Shown here: positions 19,670 to 28,032 of the stretch, piece after piece
Layout: each line of letters opens with the position of its first letter
Numbering within the stretch: position 1 is the first letter of the stretch
Assembly (NCBI GenBank): GCA_026390795.1
Contig: JAPLFG010000003.1
Location: forward strand, 2,170,001 to 2,234,000
Origin: Ignavibacteriales bacterium
GTDB lineage: Bacteria > Bacteroidota > Ignavibacteria > Ignavibacteriales > Melioribacteraceae
Reading direction: 5' to 3'
DNA length: 64,000 nucleotides
The notes under the pieces: generated by a model
The model's database searches: none
What the model saw: only the letters and a program-made list of their open reading frames with translations
Told to the model about the DNA's origin: nothing
Translations under genes and position numbers: made by a program

Positions 19670-20895
19670 TGAAATCAAAATTTACTCTCTTCTTCTTTCT
19701 AACACTTTTATTGCAATTGGATATTTTATTTGCGCAGTCAAATCAGTCAATTGATAAACCACAGAGAATAATATTAAATCTAACTGAAAACCCGGCCACA
19801 AGTATTGCATTAACCTGGCGGACAATCAATAAATTTTCAAATTCCGAAGTTCGTTTTACCGAAGCCACAAATTGGACCGACTTCTTAAAATCCGTTCAAT
19901 CTTTAAAAACAAAAATCGATTCAGTGAAAATTGACGAAGTTCATTACGCATTTCAGTATTCGGTAATTCTGAAAAATTTGAAACCAAATACACTTTATGT
20001 TTATTCTGTAGGTCATGATTCTGTCTGGAGCGAGTGGAACCAATTTAAAACTGCAGAAGATAAGAACGCAAAATTTGATTTTATTTATTTTGGCGATCCG
20101 CAGGTAGAACTGATACAACATTGTTCAAGATTATTTAGAGAAGCTTATAAAACTGATGCCGCTGCAAAGTTTTGGTTATTCGTTGGCGATCTGACCGATA
20201 AACCAAATTATGATAGTCTCTGGGGCGCATTCTTTTTTGCCGTTGATTTTTTCTCTAAAGTCACTCCGTTAGTAACTGTTCCCGGAAATCATGAGTACAC
20301 AAAATTCGGCCCCGGCAAAACTAAGACAAAAGAATTCACTCCATTGTATAGACCACACTTTACATTACCTGAAAATGGCATAAAGGGAATGGAAGAAAAA
20401 AGCTACTACTTTGATTATCAGGGCGCAAGATTTATTATGCTTGATGGCAATGAAAGACTTGATGAACAAGCTAAATGGATGGAACCGCTTCTTACTAACA
20501 ATCCGAATAAGTGGACCATTGTATCAATGCACCAGGCAATTTATTCAACTGGAAGAACTCGCGATAATAAAGAGATTCAAAAAATTTTACTTCCTCTATA
20601 CAATAAATATTCAGTTGATTTAGTACTTCAGGGTGATGATCATACTTACGGAAGAACTTACAAACTCAGAAATGGTGTGCGAGTAAACGACAATGAAAAT
20701 GGAACGGTTTATATCGTGTCTGTAAGCGGACCAAAACAGTACACTCTTAATCCTAAATACAAAGACCTAATGGTAAAGATGGGTGAGAAAACTCAGTTGT
20801 TTCAAGTAATTACTGTCGATAACAATAAATTAATTTTCAAATCGTACACTATAACAGGTGAATTATTCGATTCATTTGAGCTGAACAAAAAATAA
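19669..20895 (+). CDS. Secreted calcineurin-like metallophosphoesterase with purple-acid-phosphatase-type N-terminal domain
   Basis: About 408 residues. The start is ATG 19669, overlapping the glucuronidase stop as TAATG with GGGGGA at 19653-19658 upstream; the longer in-frame ATG at 19651 lies inside that ribosome site. A signal peptide (MKSKFTLFFFLTLL... to FAQ) implies export. Residues about 35-125 form a fibronectin-III-like domain (PRIILNLTENPATSIALTWR), as in purple acid phosphatases. The catalytic domain shows FGDPQ, GDLTD, GNHEY, SMHQ and GDDHTYGR, the usual five di-metal motifs. It may remove phosphate or phospho-substituents from the glycan, though phosphate scavenging cannot be excluded. 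Translational coupling to uidA argues for a shared pathway. Confidence 0.88.
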   Translation: MKSKFTLFFFLTLLLQLDILFAQSNQSIDKPQRIILNLTENPATSIALTWRTINKFSNSEVRFTEATNWTDFLKSVQSLKTKIDSVKIDEVHYAFQYSVILKNLKPNTLYVYSVGHDSVWSEWNQFKTAEDKNAKFDFIYFGDPQVELIQHCSRLFREAYKTDAAAKFWLFVGDLTDKPNYDSLWGAFFFAVDFFSKVTPLVTVPGNHEYTKFGPGKTKTKEFTPLYRPHFTLPENGIKGMEEKSYYFDYQGARFIMLDGNERLDEQAKWMEPLLTNNPNKWTIVSMHQAIYSTGRTRDNKEIQKILLPLYNKYSVDLVLQGDDHTYGRTYKLRNGVRVNDNENGTVYIVSVSGPKQYTLNPKYKDLMVKMGEKTQLFQVITVDNNKLIFKSYTITGELFDSFELNKK

Positions 20896-20930
20896 TTTAC
20901 TGAATTAATAATCTAAGAAAGAGTTCCTAT

Positions 20931-22631
20931 ATGATTTTTGGACTTTCCTATTTAGATATAACAATTATTGCCCTTTACATGTTATTAATAGTTTATCTCG
21001 GTTTTAAAACAAAGAACAAAGTGAACTCAACCGGTGACTATTTTATGGCAGGAAGAAAGGGAAGCCGGTTCATGATGATAGCTAATGGATTCGGCGGAGC
21101 GACGCATACAGATCAGGCTATTGGTGTTGCCGGTGCAACGTATGAAATCGGTCTTGGTGGAATTTGGTATCAGTGGATGTACTTATTTGTAACTCCATTC
21201 TTTTGGCTTCTTGGTCCGGTGTACAGAAGATGCCGTTATGTTACTACAAGCGATTTTTTTGAAGAAAGATACGGCACCAAACATGGTATTTCATATTCAG
21301 TAATGGCATTGCTTTATTTTCTAATGGATATAGGTCTAATTCTGAAGGGAACCGGTACCGCAATAGAAGCTGTGACTCACGGGGCTATTTCTTCGGCATT
21401 TGTAATAATCTTTGTTACAATTTTTTTTCTCGCTTATAGTGTAATAGGTGGATTGAGATCTGCTTTAGTAATTAATCTGGTTCAGGGACTTTTCATTCTA
21501 ATCTTTTCATTTCTTTTAATTCCATTTGCAATTTCTGCCGGCGGAGGTATCACTGCAATCAAAGCACAACTTCCGGCACATATGTTCAGTTTTGTCGCAC
21601 CCAAAGAAGCAACATTATTTTTCATAATTATGGTTGTTATCAACGGTCTAATTGGAATTGTTGTTCAGCCTCATCATATGGCATTGGGCGGAGCTGGGAA
21701 ATCAGAAAAAAGTTGCAGGACCGGATGGACTTACGGAACATTTACCAAACGATTTGCAACGCTTGGTTGGGCTTTTGTCGGAGTTCTTGCAGCGGCACTC
21801 TATCCGGGTTTAACAAATAGTAATAGAGAAAATGCATTCGGAATGATGGTTGCAAACTTATTACCAAGCGGTTTGCTGGGATTAATGGTGGCTGCAATGA
21901 TCGCTGCAATTTTAGCTGTTCTTCATAACTATATGGTTGGCGGTTCGGCAATTATTACCAGAAATTTTTACAAAAAAATATATACGAAAGATTTAACTGC
22001 TGGGAAAGAATTAAAAATTGCAAGGATGTCATCAGTACTGTTAATTCTTGGTGGTGTTTCAATTGCATTAGTCATTCCAAGTGTGATTCAAGGATTAGTT
22101 ATTGTCTGGCATTTCACAGCATTTTTTGGAATTGGATTTTGGATGGCATTAATGTGGAGACGTGCAAACAGATACGGATTATGGGCAACATTGATTGTCA
22201 CTATTTTAGCAACGCTCTATTCCGGTTCGTATTTCTCATTTGGACTCGGTTGGTCAACAGCATATCAAATTGCCTTGTATCTGCCTCTCGGATTCTTAAC
22301 GATGATTATTGTAAGTAGTCTTACAAAAAGTGAACCGGAAGAAAATCTGAACCGTTTTTATGCCCTGTTGCACACTCCGGTTGGTGAAGAATATAAATTG
22401 AGAAATAACGGAATGACAATGATTTTCGAAGGTGAATCGATACATGCATCTTCAGACAAAAATGAATCGCTTGAAGAAAACGGGCATAGTCTGCTGCTTG
22501 TTGACTTGCTTTCACTTCATAAAAAATTCAGTTTCAAAAAATACCGGGTTGATATTGTAGGATTTTTGTGGGCTTCCCTTTTTGTATTGGGAATATTCGC
22601 TTTTGCCCTTTTTGTTGCGGGAATAGGTTAA
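20931..22631 (+). CDS. Sodium:solute symporter (SSS family)
   Basis: 566 residues with about 13-14 hydrophobic helices in the SSS arrangement. The N-terminal FGLSYLDITIIALYMLLIV, then STGDYFMAGRKG and the TSDFFEERYGT loop are typical family landmarks. It most likely imports uronic acids, amino sugars or short oligosaccharides with sodium. It lies 35 bp after the phosphoesterase in the uidA operon. An unusual hydrophilic segment of roughly 85 residues (about 465-545), rich in Glu and Asn, precedes the final helix. Substrate is not readable from sequence; glucuronate or a glucuronide is a reasonable guess from context. Confidence 0.88.
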   Translation: MIFGLSYLDITIIALYMLLIVYLGFKTKNKVNSTGDYFMAGRKGSRFMMIANGFGGATHTDQAIGVAGATYEIGLGGIWYQWMYLFVTPFFWLLGPVYRRCRYVTTSDFFEERYGTKHGISYSVMALLYFLMDIGLILKGTGTAIEAVTHGAISSAFVIIFVTIFFLAYSVIGGLRSALVINLVQGLFILIFSFLLIPFAISAGGGITAIKAQLPAHMFSFVAPKEATLFFIIMVVINGLIGIVVQPHHMALGGAGKSEKSCRTGWTYGTFTKRFATLGWAFVGVLAAALYPGLTNSNRENAFGMMVANLLPSGLLGLMVAAMIAAILAVLHNYMVGGSAIITRNFYKKIYTKDLTAGKELKIARMSSVLLILGGVSIALVIPSVIQGLVIVWHFTAFFGIGFWMALMWRRANRYGLWATLIVTILATLYSGSYFSFGLGWSTAYQIALYLPLGFLTMIIVSSLTKSEPEENLNRFYALLHTPVGEEYKLRNNGMTMIFEGESIHASSDKNESLEENGHSLLLVDLLSLHKKFSFKKYRVDIVGFLWASLFVLGIFAFALFVAGIG

Positions 22632-22786
22632 AAATAGATTCAGTTTACCAATGAATAAATAGTTTCATAGGTCATATACTTACATAATTCACATAGTTAT
22701 TTACTGAAAATAATTTGGAATAATATTCTTAGAGTAAGATGAGCGATAACTTAAAATACTGTTGGACTATAAACCGCGGAGTAATT

Positions 22787-24040
22787 ATGAAGATCAAAAA
22801 AAGTTTTTTATTGTTGCTGCTTTTTACAATGTCATTAAATATAAATCATTCTATAACCGCACAGCAAAATTCAATTACTAAAGAAGGACTATTAAAGGCG
22901 ATTTCCCAAACTTCCGATTATGCATCCAAAGTCTTGCTTGATGAAAACGGCAAGTCCCGTTGCGATTATGTTATGACCGAAGGGAAATGGTATGATTATG
23001 AACCGCCGTGGCACACCGGTCAAATTATAAATGGATTGGTTGAAGCATACAAAGTAACCAAAAACAAAAAATATCTTGCGTCGGCTAAGAAGGCAGGCGA
23101 TTGGTGGTGCAGTCTTCAAATTAAGGACAACTCTAAACTCAATGGAATGTTGAAAGCGATTCACGGGGACGGTATAAATTATATTGTATTTGCAACTATT
23201 ACAGACGGCACACCGGGATTATTCAATCTTTACAATGTCACGGGAATTAAAAAATATGCCCAAGTTCCAACTGAAGCCGGCAAATGGATGCTGGCTAATA
23301 TGTATGTGCCGGAACAAAAAATATTTTACGACGCCGTTGATCCAGTTACAGGTGATGTTGTAAAAGATAATAGTCCGTTTTGGCCCGAGAAGAAAAAACA
23401 GGTTCTATTCGATCTTGCTCGCCCTAATAACGAAGGATCTCTTTTTAAGGATATGTACGTATACACAAAGGATGAAAAATTCAAACAAGTATTTATTGAT
23501 TTGTGCGAAAGTCTAGTTGAAAAACAAGATCAGTATGGTTTATGGATGGATTTTACGCCGAACAATAAAGATGAAGGAACTTTTCATCCGCGTTTTAATT
23601 TATGGTATGCTGAATCGCTGCTTGAGGGTTTCGATCTTACCGGCAATAAAAAATATTTGGAAGCCGCAAAGAAAACTTTAGTGACATTTAAAAAAGCCCA
23701 GAAGAAAGACGGTACAATTTTTTACATAAACTATGTCGATGGCAGAGACAATGAAAATTCTATTACCGGTTCGGCAGTTGCATTTGCCGGTTCATTGTGG
23801 ATCCGTTTGGTTAAAGCCGGTGTTGGAAATGAATTTAAAGATAATATTGAAAAATCTGCAAAGTGGATTATCGCAAACAGATTCTCGGAAAATCATCCGG
23901 ATAAAAATTTAAGAGGTGCTGTTATTGATCTGCGAACCAGACGGAAAAACGGTAAAATATGGATGGCTCAAAGAGATGTTGGTACACCGTTCGGAATTAG
24001 GTTCCTTGTCGATTATTATAAATATAAATTTAACGAGTAA
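22787..24040 (+). CDS. Secreted (alpha/alpha)6-barrel glycoside hydrolase-like protein
   Basis: About 417 residues; signal peptide MKIKKSFLLLLLFTMS... to ITAQQ. ATG 22787 has GGAG at 22778-22781 with a 5-nt spacer and is preferred over the upstream in-frame ATG at 22739. Helical hairpins recur (IINGLVEAYKVTKNKKYLA, LLEGFDLTGNKKYLEAAKKT), typical of six-hairpin glycosidases such as GH88/GH105 or epimerase-like toroids. No family-defining motif was recognised with confidence. It starts the second enzyme run of the locus, 155 bp after the symporter, and only 3 bp separate its stop from the next gene. Confidence 0.6.
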   Translation: MKIKKSFLLLLLFTMSLNINHSITAQQNSITKEGLLKAISQTSDYASKVLLDENGKSRCDYVMTEGKWYDYEPPWHTGQIINGLVEAYKVTKNKKYLASAKKAGDWWCSLQIKDNSKLNGMLKAIHGDGINYIVFATITDGTPGLFNLYNVTGIKKYAQVPTEAGKWMLANMYVPEQKIFYDAVDPVTGDVVKDNSPFWPEKKKQVLFDLARPNNEGSLFKDMYVYTKDEKFKQVFIDLCESLVEKQDQYGLWMDFTPNNKDEGTFHPRFNLWYAESLLEGFDLTGNKKYLEAAKKTLVTFKKAQKKDGTIFYINYVDGRDNENSITGSAVAFAGSLWIRLVKAGVGNEFKDNIEKSAKWIIANRFSENHPDKNLRGAVIDLRTRRKNGKIWMAQRDVGTPFGIRFLVDYYKYKFNE

Positions 24041-24043
24041 AAT

Positions 24044-25795
24044 ATGCGCTCTTTCCTAAATAGAATTCTAATCTTTACATCAATTTCTCTTTTCTTTTTA
24101 AACGGGTTTGTATTGTCGCAGCCGAAGCAATTTTATGTAGGAACTAACGGTTATGATTCAAATTCGGGAATGTTAATTGAAGAACCGTTAAGAACTATTA
24201 ATTGTGCTATCGGGAAAGCCGAAGCCGGTGATTCTGTTATTATTTTGCCGGGAATTTATAAAGAAATAATTAATCTCAACTCAAAAAGCGGCAAGCCTGA
24301 AAACCCAATTTACATTAAAGGATTTTCTATAAATGAAAATGAATATCCGGTCATTGAGGGAGGTGCTGAAACTCCCGCAATGGATTTGACTAATTCATGG
24401 ATTTTATTGAATAACTCAAATTGGATTGTTGTTGAAAAAATTAAATTCATCAATGGTTGGACATATCCGATCAATATTAAAAATTCTTCATACATAACAT
24501 TTCGAAGTTGCCGATTTTTTGGAGGACGCAGAGTAATTTCTGCCGGCGGTATTCAAACACATCATATTCTTGTTGAAAAATGTTTCTGGGATCAGGGCGG
24601 AGATTTGCTCTGGCATTTGGTTGCTGATAAAGTCGGCGTTGACGCATGGACCTCGATGCACCACGGAAGTATGATGTATTTCAACGGATCTATTATTGAT
24701 TTCAGCGGCACCGGCGGATCAATCGTAATAAGAGGAAACAAAATCATTAATGCCTTCAATGCCGTTAGGTGGAGAGGCGTAAAAGGACTTGATGCTAATA
24801 TCGAAATCTATGATAACGATATTTCTCAAGTACGCGATAACGATTTTGAACCCGAGATATATACATATAATCTTCATGTTTATCATAATTTATCCCACAA
24901 TGTTCACCGGACAATGTCTGTTGATAATGTGGAAGGCGGAGAAGTTTATTATTACGGAAATGTTGTCACGACCGATAACGATTCATGGGCTCGAACTGTT
25001 TGTACGGGTTTTTGGAAAATTTACGGTGGACAGCGAAAGCGCTCGTTTCCTATGTACGCATTTAACAATAGTTTTTACGGCCTTGCAAAGGCGATGAGAA
25101 GCGAAGATGAGTTGATCTTGTTCAAGCATTTTAATAACGCCTATTTTTTTACAGGCGATACTGCTTGGTATCTGTACCAATGGAACGACACTAATGAATT
25201 TGATTATGATATTTCAAATCGAACTTGGGCAAAAGTTTTTATCGATCACAATCAAGAAAATTACGGAAAGATAAGCGACATTAAATTTGCTGATCCGGTT
25301 AAACAAAATTTGATTCTAGCAAAGGGCAGCCCGGGAATAGATGCCGGTAAAATTATGTCTTTCCCGGAATTTGATTGGAAGCAGAGTTTTGAAGGCAAGG
25401 CCCCCGATATCGGTGCATATGAAAATAATAAATTGGTAGAGGGTCCTCCGTTCAGGTTTATGATTCCTCCGGATGGAAGTATCGAATACAAGGAAAAACC
25501 AAGAATTGTTAGAAATTATATTGACGGTAATAAAGTTATCATCTACTTCTCAGGTCAGATTGATCCTTCATCTGTGAAGATCACAGATGTTGCACTGTAC
25601 AAAAGAGATGAAAAGTTAAAGGTCGAGTCGGTCTCATTCCCGAATAATAAATATGAAATGATAGTGGGAGTTCAAACAATTCCTGTTAAAGGTGATTTAT
25701 CTCTTTCTTTTCATTCGATGCCTTTAGGTATTAACGGAGAACAAGCGACTTATTGGGCATCTACTATTAAAATTCATAAAAGTGTTTCACAATAA
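24044..25795 (+). CDS. Secreted right-handed parallel beta-helix protein, putative polysaccharide lyase
   Basis: 583 residues with a signal peptide (MRSFLNRILIFTSIS... to VLSQ). The start of the helix (FYVGTNGYDSNSG, EPLRTINCAIGKAEAGDSVIILPGIYKE, GKPENPIYIKG) is the standard opening of DUF1565/PL6-type beta-helices. Further turns continue to about residue 400, and a small beta domain forms the C-terminus. Possible lyase or glycan-binding function; catalytic Lys/Arg residues cannot be assigned without an alignment. Translation is likely coupled to the preceding (alpha/alpha)6 gene. Confidence 0.65.
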   Translation: MRSFLNRILIFTSISLFFLNGFVLSQPKQFYVGTNGYDSNSGMLIEEPLRTINCAIGKAEAGDSVIILPGIYKEIINLNSKSGKPENPIYIKGFSINENEYPVIEGGAETPAMDLTNSWILLNNSNWIVVEKIKFINGWTYPINIKNSSYITFRSCRFFGGRRVISAGGIQTHHILVEKCFWDQGGDLLWHLVADKVGVDAWTSMHHGSMMYFNGSIIDFSGTGGSIVIRGNKIINAFNAVRWRGVKGLDANIEIYDNDISQVRDNDFEPEIYTYNLHVYHNLSHNVHRTMSVDNVEGGEVYYYGNVVTTDNDSWARTVCTGFWKIYGGQRKRSFPMYAFNNSFYGLAKAMRSEDELILFKHFNNAYFFTGDTAWYLYQWNDTNEFDYDISNRTWAKVFIDHNQENYGKISDIKFADPVKQNLILAKGSPGIDAGKIMSFPEFDWKQSFEGKAPDIGAYENNKLVEGPPFRFMIPPDGSIEYKEKPRIVRNYIDGNKVIIYFSGQIDPSSVKITDVALYKRDEKLKVESVSFPNNKYEMIVGVQTIPVKGDLSLSFHSMPLGINGEQATYWASTIKIHKSVSQ

Positions 25796-25852
25796 AAGTT
25801 TTTTAAATTAATTAACAAATCATTTCATAAAAAATTATTGCGTTGAAATAGT

Positions 25853-27094
25853 ATGAAAACTACCAAGAAAAAATTATTGATCTTTCTTTCTTCTATCGCT
25901 CCGGGAATGTTATTGGTTGGATACAATATCGGTACAGGAAGTGTAACAACAATGGCTCAAGCAGGTGCTTCATATAATATGATGCTTACATGGACTGTTC
26001 TTGCAGCGTGTGTTTTTACATATTTTCTCCTGATGGCTTTTGGAAAATTTACAGTTGTGACCGGAGAAACAGCTTTATTCAGCTATAAAAAATATTTCGG
26101 CAAACCTGTTGCTTTGCTTGTACTCTTCGTGTTGGTCTTTACCGAAATGGTCTCAAGTATCGGCGTAATGGCGATTGTTACGGAGGTAGTAAAAGAGTGG
26201 TCGAAACCTTTAACTACTTCCGGAGAAGGAATAAGTACAATTTTTCTTGCAGTTTTTTTCGCTGTAATTATGGTATATACATTGATCAAAGGGAAATACA
26301 GTTTTGTTGAGAAGATATTAACGGTGTTTGTCGCTTTGATGGGTTTATCATTCATATTAACAATGTTTATGGTTATTCCCGATGCGGGAATTGTTATAAG
26401 GGGTTTGATACCAAATATCCCGAATGAAGTTGGCGCATCTTTGATTGTTACTGGAATGCTTGGTACCACAATGGGAGGGGTCTTATATGTGGTTAGGTCT
26501 ATTACCATAAAACAGGCAAAATGGAAACTGAGCGATATTAAAATTGAAAGAAGAGACGCAATAATCTCATCATCGTTGATGTTTCTTCTAAGCATTGCAG
26601 TGATGGCGTGTGCTGCGGGAACCTTATTCCCAAAAGGATTGCATATTGAAAACGCAATCGATATGATCCGTCTTCTTGAACCGCTTGCCGGAAGATTTGC
26701 CATTTCGTTGTTCGTTGTGGGAATTGTCTCCGCAGGTTTATCATCTCTTTATCCTCATTATATGCTGGTTCCTCTGCTGCTTTCGGATTATCTTGGAGAA
26801 GAATTGGATTTCGGGAAAACCAGAAATAAAGCGATAATAATTTTTTACGCTTCGCTTGGTCTCATTGTACCGATTTTTGGCGGCAAGCCGGTTTTGGTTA
26901 TGATAGCATCCCAGGCATTTACACTTCTAGTTACACCGCTTGTTATTATACTTACGCTGATTTTGCTGAATAGAAAATCGTTAATGGGCGAACATAAAAT
27001 CGGCTTAGGTATGAATTTGATATTGTCGCTAATAGCTGTTTTCACAATCATCATGTCAGTCATAAGTGCGGTAGCTCTGTTTGGTTTATTCTAA
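25853..27094 (+). CDS. Nramp-fold membrane transporter lacking the canonical metal-binding motifs
   Basis: 413 residues with about 11 hydrophobic helices. The first helix reads APGMLLVGYNIGTGSV followed by AQAGASY, aligning with the Nramp opening GPG...DPGN...QAGA, but the metal-coordinating DPGN is replaced by NIGTG. The sixth-helix MPH motif is likewise replaced (GGVLYVVRSITIKQAKW). Classical Nramp proteins need both motifs to carry Mn2+/Fe2+, so a different substrate, such as a sugar or sugar acid, is likely. It sits between glycan enzymes and 14 bp before a sugar isomerase gene. Family membership is inferred from the first-helix pattern, overall length and topology. Confidence 0.72.
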   Translation: MKTTKKKLLIFLSSIAPGMLLVGYNIGTGSVTTMAQAGASYNMMLTWTVLAACVFTYFLLMAFGKFTVVTGETALFSYKKYFGKPVALLVLFVLVFTEMVSSIGVMAIVTEVVKEWSKPLTTSGEGISTIFLAVFFAVIMVYTLIKGKYSFVEKILTVFVALMGLSFILTMFMVIPDAGIVIRGLIPNIPNEVGASLIVTGMLGTTMGGVLYVVRSITIKQAKWKLSDIKIERRDAIISSSLMFLLSIAVMACAAGTLFPKGLHIENAIDMIRLLEPLAGRFAISLFVVGIVSAGLSSLYPHYMLVPLLLSDYLGEELDFGKTRNKAIIIFYASLGLIVPIFGGKPVLVMIASQAFTLLVTPLVIILTLILLNRKSLMGEHKIGLGMNLILSLIAVFTIIMSVISAVALFGLF

Positions 27095-27108
27095 ATTGAG
27101 GAATTGAA

Positions 27109-28032
27109 TTGTACAATAAAAAAATTATATGTTGTTATCTCTATCCGATAACTAAATATGGTTATCCTCCTCCTGCAGAAAATACAAATAAATATCTGGA
27201 AGAAATGCATGCTCTCGGTTTTACTTCAGTTGAAATTGAAGGAATACGTGAACCTCATCTATTACAAGTATATGAACAAAGAGATGAAATAAAAAAGAAA
27301 CTTGATAAACTGAAATTAAATGTTCCTTATTTCTGCGCGGTACTCCCCGAATTATCCTCGATGGATGAAAATATCCGCAATCATAATATTGAGTTGTTTG
27401 AGAAGGGGTGTGAAATCGCTTCTTTATTCAACGCGAAAGGCATACTTGATAATGCACCTATTCCACCGTATGAATTTCCGAAGGGTATTCCGATTTTACG
27501 GCATTATAGCAATGAGGTGTTAAATGCCGCCTCTTACCCGGCTGATTTTTCATGGCAGAAATTTTGGGATGGACTGATACCTACTTTTAAAACACTCTGC
27601 GATATTGCCGATAAGTATAATTTAACTTACCAGCTTCATCCCGCAACAGGAGTTATCACTGATTCGGCGGAAACTTTTTTGGATTTCTACAATGCAGTTA
27701 ATAAAGAGAATCTCAAATTCAATCTTGATACAGCCAATCTATTTGCTCATTCGGAAGATCCTACCACTTCACTCAAAAGAATAAAAGATCATGTGAGTTA
27801 CATCCATCTATCTGATAATCGCGGATCAAAAGTAGAGCATCTAGCTGTCGGTAAAGGGAAAATCAACTGGAAGGAATTCTTAAAAACTTTGCATGAAATT
27901 GAATATGATGGCGATATTGGAATTGATATTGGCGGGGAAGAATCCATTGTTGATAATCTTGATGATGCATACAAAAATGCTGCAGAATTTCTAGAATCAA
28001 ATTGGCTTAAAACAAAAGCCCCATCAAAATGA
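27109..28032 (+). CDS. Sugar phosphate isomerase/epimerase (xylose isomerase-like TIM barrel)
   Basis: 307 residues. The TTG start at 27109 is supported by TGAGGA ending 6 nt upstream and by the lack of any early in-frame ATG. AP-endonuclease-2/xylose-isomerase-like features include YQLHPATGVITDSA, KFNLDTANLFAHS, YIHLSDNRG and GDIGIDIGGEESI, which carry the expected metal-binding Glu/Asp/His positions. No signal peptide, so cytoplasmic. It probably interconverts a monosaccharide or uronate released by the pathway. The stop overlaps the start of the hexosaminidase gene by 4 nt (ATGA). Confidence 0.82.
   Translation: MYNKKIICCYLYPITKYGYPPPAENTNKYLEEMHALGFTSVEIEGIREPHLLQVYEQRDEIKKKLDKLKLNVPYFCAVLPELSSMDENIRNHNIELFEKGCEIASLFNAKGILDNAPIPPYEFPKGIPILRHYSNEVLNAASYPADFSWQKFWDGLIPTFKTLCDIADKYNLTYQLHPATGVITDSAETFLDFYNAVNKENLKFNLDTANLFAHSEDPTTSLKRIKDHVSYIHLSDNRGSKVEHLAVGKGKINWKEFLKTLHEIEYDGDIGIDIGGEESIVDNLDDAYKNAAEFLESNWLKTKAPSK

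Noticed and set aside
26083-26703. A 206-codon minus-strand open frame
   Set aside because: It lies wholly inside the Nramp-like gene and has low-complexity Ile/Thr/Lys composition; an antisense shadow of membrane-helix codons.
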